Below are positions 1 through 4,543 of a stretch of 9,171 nucleotides of DNA, piece after piece. Under the pieces are notes generated by a model. It did not search any database and had not been told where the DNA came from. It was given only the letters and a program-made list of their open reading frames with translations. The translations under genes were made by a program, and so were the position numbers. Numbering within the stretch: the first letter of the stretch is position 1; each line of letters starts with the position of its first letter. The stretch comes from Microthrixaceae bacterium (lineage in GTDB: Bacteria; Actinomycetota; Acidimicrobiia; Acidimicrobiales; Iamiaceae): the NCBI GenBank assembly GCA_016702505.1, contig JADJDU010000031.1:1-9171 (forward strand), in the 5' to 3' direction.

Positions 1-1
1 C

Positions 2-811
2 ATCTACCGGGGCAGCGTCGACCCCGGCGACCCGACGGTCGCCACCGGTGGAGATCGCCACTGGGTTGGCTCGACTCCCGAGACATCGGTAGTCACCGAC
101 CCTTACGGCCACCACCAACGGCTCATCGCCCCGCCGACGGCCTCTACGTCGCGACGAGACCGGCGCGAGGTCGGGCCGTTGGGGGGGTGTGGTGCAGTTG
201 AGCCCGGAATGGTGCCGCCAGTTTCGCCGTCCGCCTACGACCAAGAGTATTGGGACATGGCCGACGGGTCCCCGTGGTGGGGACGTGGCACAATCCAAGG
301 AACGTCCACCGCAGCGATCAGCGACGGTCGCCTCCTGATGACATGCCAGGCTGCAGCGGCCGGGGTACAACCAGCAGGCGCTGCTCACCACGCTGCCCAG
401 TTTCACGTCCGTGTCCACTCGGATCACCGTGGGCGGCGAACTCACCAATCACTCCAACGCTGGGTTGGTGCTGTACAACAGCGGCACCGGGCGCATCCTG
501 CAATGGCTGGTACACCTCCATGGCCCGGCAAGGACCTGGAGCTGCACAGGGCCAACTCGTTCACCTCGTTCGATTCCGCTACGCCGACGACCGGAGTCCC
601 GGCCGGCGTGGGTCACGTGTACCTCAAGCTCACTAATGACGGCGTGAATCTGCGCCGCTGGGTCAGCGATGACGGCGACCGATGGATCATGGTTGGATCG
701 GTGACGTTGGCGTCATGGATCGGCAGCGTGACCGGGGCTGGCGTCGTGGTCGGGCAGGAACACGCAGGGATCGCCGTCACCGCATCGTTCGACTTCCTGA
801 GATTCACATGA
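2..811 (+). CDS. Tail or appendage protein C-terminus, concanavalin-like (DUF1349-type), 5' partial, frameshifted
   Basis: The frame is open from the left edge to the TGA at 809-811, so only the 3' part of a longer gene is present. The last ~65 residues (…YLKLTNDGVNLRRW…DGDRWIMVGS…ASFDFLRF) have the periodic beta-sandwich pattern of DUF1349/concanavalin-like domains, where a tryptophan-bearing 'DGDRW' strand and a final 'ASFDFLRF' strand are typical. Reading frame 2 loses sense between about 365 and 520, while frame 3 there gives a fitting piece (YNQQALLTTLPSFTSV… ITVGGELTNHSNAGLVLYNS). The real product therefore needs a +1 change near 365 and a -1 change near 520. A further indel is possible at the seven-G run 181-187, since positions 1-180 also read poorly. 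Its place directly before the lysis cassette suits a minor tail or appendage protein that may bind surface carbohydrate; that role is inference. Confidence 0.6.
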   Translation: MYRGSVDPGDPTVATGGDRHWVGSTPETSVVTDPYGHHQRLIAPPTASTSRRDRREVGPLGGCGAVEPGMVPPVSPSAYDQEYWDMADGSPWWGRGTIQGTSTAAISDGRLLMTCQAAAAGVQPAGAAHHAAQFHVRVHSDHRGRRTHQSLQRWVGAVQQRHRAHPAMAGTPPWPGKDLELHRANSFTSFDSATPTTGVPAGVGHVYLKLTNDGVNLRRWVSDDGDRWIMVGSVTLASWIGSVTGAGVVVGQEHAGIAVTASFDFLRFT

Positions 812-830
812 CCACGGATTGATTGGCACC

Positions 831-1013
831 ATGGACCACGACGGCACCATCAAACGTCTCGCCAACGGCTCGACGCAAACCGGGGACTACCTCGCCCTCG
901 CCACCCCGACCGCCGCACAACAGCGGACGCAGGTCGCACGGCTCACCCGCGAAACCAACGCCCTCATCCGACTGGTGCTCGACCTGCTCGACACCGACGA
1001 CACAGGAGACTGA
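831..1013 (+). CDS. Small hypothetical protein, 60 aa, before the holin
   Basis: Begins at ATG 831 and ends at TGA 1011-1013. In-frame TTG 819 is an alternative start. The product is hydrophilic. Its C-terminal half (AQQRTQVARLTRETNALIRL, then VLDLLDTDDTGD) is predicted helical with heptad-like spacing, so a short coiled coil is likely. There is no convincing Shine-Dalgarno before 831; the gap to the preceding tail gene is 19 bp, so coupling from upstream translation is possible. Small helical proteins of this type are common between tail and lysis genes in actinophages, but no function is recognised. The next gene's AGGAG ribosome site (1004-1008) lies inside the end of this reading frame. 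Confidence 0.6.
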   Translation: MDHDGTIKRLANGSTQTGDYLALATPTAAQQRTQVARLTRETNALIRLVLDLLDTDDTGD

Positions 1014-1018
1014 CCATG
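1004..1018 (+). promoter_or_regulatory. Shine-Dalgarno of the holin
   Basis: AGGAG at 1004-1008 lies 7 nt before ATG 1016. It is the clearest ribosome site in the late block and fixes the holin start at 1016. Confidence 0.75.
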
Positions 1019-1202
1019 CTATTCACTCGCTCAGCCATCGTCCGTGCCGTGCACCGCCGCCCAGACCGCCATCGGTGCCATCGGTGCCGCCACCCTCGTC
1101 GCCCAGGTCGATTGGCCGCTCGTCGCGTCCACCGTCGTGCTCGCCACGATCCTCAGCCTGCTCACCTCGCTGACCGGGCTACCCGAGGACGCCGAACGGT
1201 GA
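1016..1202 (+). CDS. Holin, phage r1t family, one apparent frameshift
   Basis: Holins form inner-membrane lesions at a timed moment and release the endolysin to the cell wall. The start is ATG 1016, supported by AGGAG 7 nt upstream. The initial frame gives MLFTRSAIVRAV and then becomes arginine-rich nonsense. Skipping one base at about 1052 gives TAAQTAIGAIGAATLVAQ, VDWPLVASTVVLATIL and SLLTSLTGLPEDAER, ending at TGA 1200-1202, for 61 aa in total. This is the layout of the r1t holin family: a short charged N-terminus, a first hydrophobic helix, a 'VDW' turn, a second helix and a 'SLLTSL' end. The span is 187 bp, one more than a multiple of three, as expected for a single inserted base. The stop overlaps the GTG of the endolysin (GTGA), so the two are translationally coupled. 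Confidence 0.75.
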
Positions 1203-1972
1203 ACGTCATCACCCGCGCCCAATGGGGTGCAGGCCCACGTGGCAGCGACGTGTCTGCCAAGCTCCCGTGGGGTGAGGTCGTGATCCACACCGAAGCCGGG
1301 TCGCAGCGTGCCCCGGCCAGCGAGGGCACCGAGAAGGGCTGGATACGGGCCATCGAAGCGTTCCACGTCGGACCATCGAGGGCTTGGGATGGCATCGCCT
1401 ACAGCTTCCTCATCGCACCGTCGGGACGGATCTTCGAGGGCCGCGGCTGGGGGCGCTCCGGCGCACACACTGAGGGCCGCAACTCCATCGCCGCCGGTAT
1501 CTGCTTCCTCGGCCACGGCGACAAATGGCCCGCCACCGACGCCCAATGGGCCTCGACCCGCTGGCTCATAGGTGAGGGCATCCGGCTCGGCAAGCTCCAA
1601 CGTCGCCCCAAGATCAGCGGCCACAAGGACTACAGCCAGAAGGGCAAGACCTGCCCCGGCACCCTCATCTACCCGCTACTCCAAGCCAAGCTCGCCGGGA
1701 TCGACGGACCCGCCGGGCCGACCGAACCCACCGGACCATCCACCGAGGACACTGACATGACCGACGCTGACCGCAAGATGCTCGCCGACGCCCTCGCCGA
1801 AGCCCGTGCCGCTGGCCTCCGTGCCGCCCACTGCGAGCAGCTCCTCGCCGAGCAAGCCGAGCAGCTCAAACAGTTCTACGGCTCCCTTCGGGGCTGGTCG
1901 GTGGCCATCGCAGAGAAGGTGGGTGCCTCCCGAGACGACGCCATCCGCAACGACCCCCACGCCCAACGGTGA
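1199..1972 (+). CDS. Endolysin, N-acetylmuramoyl-L-alanine amidase (Amidase_2/PGRP type)
   Basis: A zinc amidase that cleaves the bond between muramic acid and the stem peptide of peptidoglycan to lyse the host. GTG 1199 overlaps the holin stop and gives 257 aa; starting at 1016 instead would prefix holin sequence read out of frame. The domain spans about residues 3-165: ITRAQWGA at the start, H30 in 'VIHTEAG', Y68 in 'AYSFLIAPSGRIFEGRGWG', 'GAHTEGRNSIAAGICFLG', H142 in 'SGHKD', and 'KTCPG' with K150 and C152. H30, H142 and C152 match the zinc ligands of T7 lysozyme, and Y68 and K150 match its catalytic pair. A Pro/Gly/Thr-rich linker (about 168-185) leads to a ~70-residue helical tail (ALAEARAAGLRAAHCEQLL, then a 'WSVAIA' segment). 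The tail has no recognised wall-binding repeat, and it may bind the wall or oligomerise. It can also be made separately from ATG 1757. Confidence 0.92.
   Translation: MNVITRAQWGAGPRGSDVSAKLPWGEVVIHTEAGSQRAPASEGTEKGWIRAIEAFHVGPSRAWDGIAYSFLIAPSGRIFEGRGWGRSGAHTEGRNSIAAGICFLGHGDKWPATDAQWASTRWLIGEGIRLGKLQRRPKISGHKDYSQKGKTCPGTLIYPLLQAKLAGIDGPAGPTEPTGPSTEDTDMTDADRKMLADALAEARAAGLRAAHCEQLLAEQAEQLKQFYGSLRGWSVAIAEKVGASRDDAIRNDPHAQR
1757..1972 (+). CDS. Possible internal-start product: endolysin C-terminal domain alone, 71 aa
   Basis: In frame inside the endolysin gene, ATG 1757 falls exactly where the Pro/Gly/Thr linker ends and the helical tail begins (MTDADRKMLADALAEA…). GAGG at 1744-1747 is a plausible Shine-Dalgarno about 8-9 nt upstream. 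Several phage endolysins are known to produce their C-terminal binding domain from such internal sites and assemble it with the full-length enzyme. Here the site and spacing are seen; use of the start is inferred. Confidence 0.35.
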   Translation: MTDADRKMLADALAEARAAGLRAAHCEQLLAEQAEQLKQFYGSLRGWSVAIAEKVGASRDDAIRNDPHAQR

Positions 1973-2451
1973 TCGCAGACGTGGCCCCGTGGCTCATCAC
2001 CCTGAGGGACTCCGCGATAACGGTCGGTGCTGTTGCCGGTGCGCTCGTCACCATCGCAGCCGCGGCGAAACTCCCGCTCATCTCTAGGCCGATCCGCTGG
2101 CTGTGGGCGCACCTCGTCGCCCGACCGCTCGCCACCTGGATAGACACCATCCTCGACCCGCACACCGCACCACTCCACGACCGACTAGCGCGTCGAACAC
2201 GAGGTGCGCACCAACGACGGCTCATCGCTCCGTGATGTCGCGGACCGCACCGAGGTCGCCATGGCACGACTCGGCAACCAGATAGCCATCGTGTCGGCCG
2301 GACTAGACGTGATGATCCGCACCGAATACACCGCTATCCGCTCGTCGGCGCGTCGATCGCTGGCCGGGTGGACGACATCGCCCGACACACCGACACGGCC
2401 CGCCGCGCCCAGACATCGCCCCGGCATGACGCCAGGCAGGGTGCTCGCTGA
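1969..2451 (+). CDS. One-TM membrane protein downstream of the endolysin, two compensating frameshifts
   Basis: GTG 1969 overlaps the endolysin stop (GTGA). The N-terminus has one strong hydrophobic segment (AITVGAVAGALVTIAAAAKL, about residues 16-35), followed by a basic/aromatic membrane-proximal stretch (RPIRWLWAHLVARPLATWI). The rest is soluble and helical. The first frame degenerates after 'APLHDRL' at about 2187. The next frame continues with RVEHEVRTNDGSSLRDVADR and a helical region up to 'IRTEYTAIRS' near 2335. The original frame then resumes with LVGASIAGRVDDIARHTDTA and stops at TGA 2449-2451. The 'NDGSSLRD' stretch is a pattern I associate with actinophage membrane proteins placed next to lysis genes. 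A role in lysis (second holin, antiholin or spanin-like) is possible from position alone. No lipobox is visible, so a classical spanin partner is not supported. Confidence 0.6.
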
Positions 2452-2650
2452 GCTGATCGCCCTCGACTGGGGATCGTGGGGCAAAGGCGCGACCGTCCCC
2501 GAGGCTGGTGTCGGCACTGGCCATCGACGGACCCCGGCCTGCCTGCTCCAGGTGCTCGGGCGCCTCTCCCCCGAGGTCATCGACCGCTGGCAGGTCCCAG
2601 ACACCGATTGGCGGCGCAACGACTGGCCAGTGATCGTCCCCATGATCTGA
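2426..2650 (+). CDS. Small hypothetical protein, 74 aa, last gene of the rightward late block
   Basis: ATG 2426 begins 26 bp before the stop of the preceding membrane protein, and the gene ends at TGA 2648-2650. The product opens MTPGRVLAELIALDWGSWGK and closes with LQVLGRLSPEVIDRWQVPDT and a Trp-rich tail. It is acidic and helical, with no membrane segment or known motif. The clean aromatic-rich C-terminus and high third-position GC make it likely real. Its stop codon lies inside the left arm of a 10-bp perfect inverted repeat, which marks it as the end of the transcript. Function unknown. Confidence 0.55.
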   Translation: MTPGRVLAELIALDWGSWGKGATVPEAGVGTGHRRTPACLLQVLGRLSPEVIDRWQVPDTDWRRNDWPVIVPMI

Positions 2651-2674
2651 CCGGGTTCCCGCCTCCCGGTCAGA
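2646..2674 (+). terminator. Stem-loop at the end of the late operon
   Basis: TCTGACCGGG (2646-2655) and CCCGGTCAGA (2665-2674) are perfect 10-bp arms around a 9-nt loop. The stop codon of the last late gene is inside the left arm. There is no U-tract directly after it, which is not unusual for high-GC hosts. It probably ends rightward transcription or protects the 3' end of the message. Confidence 0.6.
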
Positions 2675-2677
2675 CGC

Positions 2678-2725
2678 AAAAGGCCCCGTGCTCCCCATCA
2701 GGGGTTGAGCGCGGGGGCGCTTTAT
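2678..2725. terminator. Bidirectional terminator between convergent operons
   Basis: AAAAGGCCCC (2678-2687) pairs with GGGGGCGCTTT (2713-2723) with one or two bulges. An inner stem is formed by CTCCCC and GGGGTTGAG around ATCA. Read leftward, the stem is followed by TTTT; read rightward, by CTTTAT. The location between a rightward gene ending at 2650 and a leftward gene ending at 2736 fits a two-way terminator. Confidence 0.6.
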
Positions 2726-2735
2726 CTGCCAGGGG

Positions 2736-2932
2736 TCAGAGTCGCCCGGTCCGCATCGCCCACGCCGCGACCCTCGGCCACGACCAGGCAGGGCCACCCG
2801 AGACCGTCCAGTCCGGCTCAGGGAGCACACCCGCGTCCGCCAGTTGCGCGCCGTCTGGGCCTCCACCCTGAGCAGCGCCGCTATCTCCGCGACCCCCACC
2901 GCCACCGCCTGTGCCTGCGGATCCTCGTCCAT
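2736..2932 (-). CDS. Small helix-turn-helix DNA-binding protein, frameshifted
   Basis: From ATG 2932 the frame reads MDEDPQAQAVAVGVAEIAAL then LRVEAQTARNWRTR, a good helix-turn-helix (VAEIAALL as helix 1, V-EAQTARNW as recognition helix). It then turns into arginine-rich nonsense. A one-base change at about 2832-2836 restores AGVLPEPDWTVSGGPAWSWP then RVAAWAMRTGRL, ending at TGA (2736-2738). The 'LPEPDW…GPAWSW…VAAWA' pattern is the usual wing of small MerR/excisionase-like proteins of actinophages and actinomycetes. The span is 197 bp, one short of a multiple of three, consistent with one lost base. An upstream in-frame GTG at 2959 is an alternative start. It is last in the leftward operon and could be an excisionase-like or regulatory factor; that role is inferred. 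Confidence 0.65.
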
Positions 2933-3135
2933 CGGGCGCCCATCAGGGCCCGACCACACCGGGCCAGATACGCCTTCGACTGGCCGGGCCGCGCCCGGAG
3001 CTCGTCCAGCTCATCGGCCCAAGCCTCCCAGGCGTCGACCGCGGACCGATGCACACTCAGCGTCTCGTCGGGCTCACCGCCATGGCCTGTCGTGCAGTAC
3101 CGCCATTCCGCCGGCCCGGTCGCTCCGGCCATCAT
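2881..3135 (-). CDS. Hypothetical protein, up to 84 aa, uncertain C-terminus
   Basis: ATG 3135 overlaps the stop of the gene upstream on the same strand (ATGA), and that gene's end carries GGAGG 7 nt before the start, a strong ribosome site. The product reads MMAGATGPAEWRYCTTGHGG, then EPDETLSVHRSAVDAWEAWA and DELDELRARPGQSKAYLARC: a short beta-rich part followed by an acidic helix. The last ~17 residues (GARWTRIRRHRRW…) are Arg/Trp-rich and overlap the helix-turn-helix gene in another frame. This looks like shadow sequence, so the true stop is probably near 2930 and hidden by an indel. Function not recognised. It lies between the first protein of the leftward operon and the helix-turn-helix protein. 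Confidence 0.5.
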   Translation of the reverse strand: MMAGATGPAEWRYCTTGHGGEPDETLSVHRSAVDAWEAWADELDELRARPGQSKAYLARCGRALMGARWTRIRRHRRWRWGSRR

Positions 3136-3428
3136 CGCTCGACCTCCGTGATGGCCAGGTCAGCGACGTAGAAGGTGAGATCGGAGGCCCCGAGGGCATT
3201 GGCTGCCAGGTCCGCCATTGCCTGGCCGTACCGGTCGATCCGTGCTTGATCGGTGCAGGTGGGCACCTCGACCGTCCACGCCTTCCGGCCCCGGTCGAAG
3301 GTGGCGGTGCCGCCGTTGAGGCCGATCCGCTTGATCAGGGTGACGATGGCGGCAAAGTCCTTGTCTCGGCTGGTCGAGATCTTCACGGTGTAGGTGGTGG
3401 TGGTGGTGGGGTTGCTGGTGTTTTCCAT
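3132..3428 (-). CDS. Hypothetical protein, 98 aa, first gene of the leftward operon
   Basis: ATG 3428 is chosen because a promoter -10 element (3435-3440 on this strand) lies exactly 6 nt upstream, placing the probable transcription start on the ATG. The longer frame to 3467 would run through the promoter. The sequence starts MENTSNPTTTTTYTVKIS, with a polythreonine run encoded by a GTG/GGT trinucleotide repeat at 3392-3409. It continues with a helix (FAAIVTLIKRIGLNGG), a 'TATFDRGRKAWTVEVP' strand pair, and a long helix (RIDRYGQAMADLAANALGAS). The G-x-x-F-D-x-x-x-K-x-W pattern resembles the small folds with 'GARWD…KxWYVP' motifs (DUF5710-like), but the match is weak. It ends in EVER, whose codons carry the GGAGG ribosome site for the next gene. 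Confidence 0.65.
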   Translation of the reverse strand: MENTSNPTTTTTYTVKISTSRDKDFAAIVTLIKRIGLNGGTATFDRGRKAWTVEVPTCTDQARIDRYGQAMADLAANALGASDLTFYVADLAITEVER

Positions 3429-3432
3429 GTCC

Positions 3433-3477
3433 TGAGTATGCACCATACCTACCCCGACCGTCAACACCTAATACTCA
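3433..3477. promoter_or_regulatory. Candidate operators flanking and overlapping the leftward promoter
   Basis: Two symmetrical elements are visible. GTATG-CAC-CATAC (3436-3448) is a 13-bp palindrome covering most of the -10 element. TGAGTAT (3433-3439) and ATACTCA (3471-3477) are 7-bp inverted arms 38 bp apart centre to centre, bracketing the promoter. Either could bind a dimeric repressor. Function is inferred from position and symmetry only. Confidence 0.4.
3435..3464 (-). promoter_or_regulatory. Leftward sigma70-type promoter, leaderless
   Basis: On the minus strand, TTGACG (3464-3459) is followed by 18 nt and CATACT (3440-3435), then 6 nt and the ATG at 3428. The -35 matches 5 of 6 consensus bases and the -10 matches 4 of 6. 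The spacing puts the expected +1 at the A of the ATG, so the mRNA would have no leader. Confidence 0.65.
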
Positions 3478-3493
3478 CAATGGGCCGAATGGC

Positions 3494-3688
3494 CTAGTCG
3501 TCGTCGGGCCGGTCATCCCCGATCTCACCGCCACGAACCGGCGCACCACATCCGCACACGCCGGACCCTTCGGCCCGTCGAACCACAAGCGGGTCATCCG
3601 CCGCCCACTCCCCCGGGCGGGGGTCGCTGCGCGTCCGGGGCCGGGTCAGCAGCCGGTGTTCGCATGCGGCAACCGAACCCTCAGCCAA
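3494..3688 (-). CDS. Possible small Cys-containing protein, leftward
   Basis: A leftward frame ends at TAG 3494-3496. Its C-terminal half (EWAADDPLVVRRAEGSG, VCGCGAPVRGGEIGDDRPDD) looks like protein, with a C-x-C pair and an upstream 'ACEH' that could bind metal. The start is unsettled. TTG 3688 keeps the frame and gives 64 aa. ATG 3665 begins MRTPAADPAPDAQRPPPG in another frame and would need one indel in the adjacent C/G runs near 3610-3620. No promoter or ribosome site for it is clear, and the annotated part lies just downstream of the rightward promoter region on the opposite strand. It may be a small regulator or not a gene at all. Confidence 0.3.
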   Translation of the reverse strand: MAEGSVAACEHRLLTRPRTRSDPRPGEWAADDPLVVRRAEGSGVCGCGAPVRGGEIGDDRPDDD

Positions 3689-3718
3689 GAAGTTTGACAA
3701 GAAGATTCGGTTTAGGGG

Positions 3719-3747
3719 TTGACTCGCGCGATTTCGGCACGCATAGT
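3719..3747 (+). promoter_or_regulatory. Rightward early promoter, leaderless
   Basis: TTGACT (3719-3724), a 17-nt spacer, then CATAGT (3742-3747), 6 nt before ATG 3754. The -35 matches 5 of 6 and the -10 matches 4 of 6 consensus bases. The expected +1 coincides with the ATG. The arrangement copies that of the leftward promoter. A second TTGACA at 3694-3699 has no -10 partner. Confidence 0.7.
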
Positions 3748-3752
3748 GCCGA
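3734..3752. promoter_or_regulatory. Palindromic operator over the rightward -10
   Basis: TCGGCAC (3734-3740), GCATA, GTGCCGA (3746-3752): perfect 7-bp arms with a 5-nt centre, covering the -10 element and ending two bases before the ATG. Because the transcript should start at the ATG, this acts on DNA, not as an RNA hairpin. The nearby small helix-turn-helix proteins are candidate ligands (inference). Confidence 0.55.
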
Positions 3753-3753
3753 C

Positions 3754-3981
3754 ATGGCATCCACCCCCACCGCCCAACTGGCGGACCTGGTCCTCGGGGA
3801 CGCTGGGCCGCTGGAGGACTTCGTGAGGTCCCGCCGGGCCGAGGCCCGGGCCTGGCGACCGATCGCCCGAGACCTGTACGAGGTCACCGGCCAGCGCATC
3901 GACGTGACCTACGAGACCCTGCGGTCCTGGTACCCCGACCCCGACGAGACCGCCGCCGAGACCGAGGCGGTCGCCTCGTGA
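3754..3981 (+). CDS. Small helix-turn-helix protein, 75 aa, first gene of the rightward early operon
   Basis: Starts at ATG 3754 directly under the promoter and ends at TGA 3979-3981. The sequence reads MASTPTAQLADLVLGDAGPL, then EDFVRSRRAEARAWRPIARD and LYEVTGQRIDVTYETLRSWY, ending in an acidic tail. The central R-x-x-x-x-x-WRPIARDLYEVTG…VTYETLRSWYP is the pattern of the small actinophage/actinomycete helix-turn-helix proteins (AW-x-x-IA-x-DL…V-x-x-ETLR-x-W as second and recognition helices). As first gene behind a palindromic operator it is a candidate autoregulator, though no binding data can be seen here. The stop overlaps the GTG of the next gene (GTGA). Confidence 0.75.
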   Translation: MASTPTAQLADLVLGDAGPLEDFVRSRRAEARAWRPIARDLYEVTGQRIDVTYETLRSWYPDPDETAAETEAVAS

Positions 3982-4103
3982 CCGCCACCGACGCCGAGGC
4001 CGAGATCACCAAGGTGCTGAGCGGCGTGCACGGCGAGGGCCTGGTCTTCCGCTCGATCGACTCCACCACGGTGGCGTTCCTGGTGCCGGACGGTGACCGA
4101 TGA
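3978..4103 (+). CDS. Small hypothetical protein, 41 aa
   Basis: GTG 3978 overlaps the upstream stop (GTGA), and TGA 4101-4103 overlaps the downstream ATG (ATGA), so the gene sits exactly between coupled neighbours. The product is MTATDAEAEITKVLSGVHGE followed by GLVFRSIDSTTVAFLVPDGD and R: a short helix followed by two or three beta strands. There is no recognised family. The coupling on both sides and high third-position GC support reality despite its size. It ends in DGDR, as do two other proteins of this window. Confidence 0.65.
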   Translation: MTATDAEAEITKVLSGVHGEGLVFRSIDSTTVAFLVPDGDR

Positions 4104-4307
4104 TCGCCGTCGCCTGTGCCTCGATGTTGGTCGCCCTCATCGCTGCTCGCCCGGGAGCTGGTGTGGATGGCCCGGATGCTCGACGCCTACGAGGCCGAGG
4201 TCGACGCCCTCATCGAGGGCCTGGAGGCGGAGCGGGCCCGTCGCCGCAAGGCCGAAGCCCGCGCCAACCACCTGACCGGAGACGTGGTGCGGCTGAGACG
4301 CACCTGA
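4100..4307 (+). CDS. Small membrane protein with coiled coil, frameshifted
   Basis: ATG 4100 overlaps the preceding stop. The first frame gives the hydrophobic MIAVACASMLVALIAA, then changes to glycine/arginine-rich nonsense. Shifting one base near 4140-4150 gives LLARELVWMARMLDAYEAEV, then DALIEGLEAERARRRKAEAR and ANHLTGDVVRLRRT, ending at TGA 4305-4307. The span of 208 bp is one more than a multiple of three. The reconstructed ~68-aa protein has an N-terminal membrane anchor followed by a charged coiled coil, a topology seen in many phage inner-membrane accessory proteins. Function unknown; exclusion or membrane tethering of early proteins is possible. A GC-rich hairpin follows its stop. 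Confidence 0.6.
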
Positions 4308-4540
4308 CCCGGCCCGGGATGCCGGGCGAGGACTGCGGCCGACCCCCTGGGTCGCGGTCCTGGCCGGGTGGCCCGGGCCAAGGGCGATGACCCCCGGTAG
4401 CGCCGGGGGCGGGGCCCGTCAACCCCTCTGGACCGCCCGCTCGATCGCATCGAGCCCGGGCCACCCGACCCACACAAACAAGCGGCCCACCCCACGACCT
4501 CACAAGCCGGAGTGGGCCACCTAACCACCTAGGAGCATAG
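4308..4540 (+). ncRNA. Gene-free, inverted-repeat-rich region: candidate structured RNA or cis-acting site
   Basis: This 233-bp stretch holds no convincing coding frame but has a succession of potential stems. GCCCGG-GATG-CCGGGC (4312-4327) begins 4 bp after the previous stop. GGACTGC…GACCC-CCT-GGGTC-GCGGTCC (4330-4360) gives 12 pairs with a 4-nt bulge. CCCCCGG-TAGCG-CCGGGGG spans 4391-4409. GCTCGAT-CGC-ATCGAGC spans 4439-4455. GGCCCAC (4484-4490) pairs with GTGGGCC (4512-4518). A perfect 14-bp pair joins CGGGTGGCCCGGGC (4365-4378) and its complement at 4454-4467, enclosing the third stem and overlapping the end of the fourth. It could be an antitermination or processing RNA, a terminator cluster, or a replication or packaging site; the sequence alone does not decide. 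Confidence 0.5.
4365..4467. repeat. 14-bp perfect inverted repeat, 75-nt spacer
   Basis: CGGGTGGCCCGGGC at 4365-4378 is the exact reverse complement of 4454-4467. Pairing stops abruptly at both ends. The spacer contains the CCCCCGG/CCGGGGG stem. The second arm overlaps the end of the GCTCGAT/ATCGAGC stem, so the two pairings compete partly. Confidence 0.8.
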
Positions 4541-4543
4541 ATG
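4531..4543 (+). promoter_or_regulatory. Shine-Dalgarno of the second rightward gene block
   Basis: AGGAG (4531-4535) stands 5 nt before ATG 4541. It is the only canonical free-standing ribosome site on the right side of the window, showing that translation restarts here after the gene-free stretch. No convincing -35/-10 pair is seen upstream, so transcription may read through from 3754. Confidence 0.7.

Noticed and set aside
1031..1624. Long minus-strand open frame (197 codons) opposite the endolysin
   Set aside because: Lies antisense to a clear amidase with catalytic residues; open antisense frames are expected at this GC content.
2303..2959. Minus-strand open frame of 218 codons read as one protein
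   Set aside because: Only its first ~45 codons are meaningful (helix-turn-helix). The rest runs antisense through the late-operon end and terminators; a one-base shift restores the proper short protein.
3390..3412. GTG/GGT trinucleotide run as a regulatory repeat
   Set aside because: It encodes the polythreonine segment of the 98-aa leftward protein and needs no further explanation.
3694..3699. TTGACA as an additional -35 box
   Set aside because: No -10-like hexamer at 16-19 nt downstream; that position overlaps the -35 of the supported promoter.
4308..4540. tRNA gene or CRISPR array in the structured region
   Set aside because: No cloverleaf with T-loop GTTC motif and no regularly spaced direct repeats; the repeats are inverted and all different.
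4308..4540. Phage attachment site
   Set aside because: No integrase gene nearby and no recognisable tRNA-derived core or arm-site repeats.
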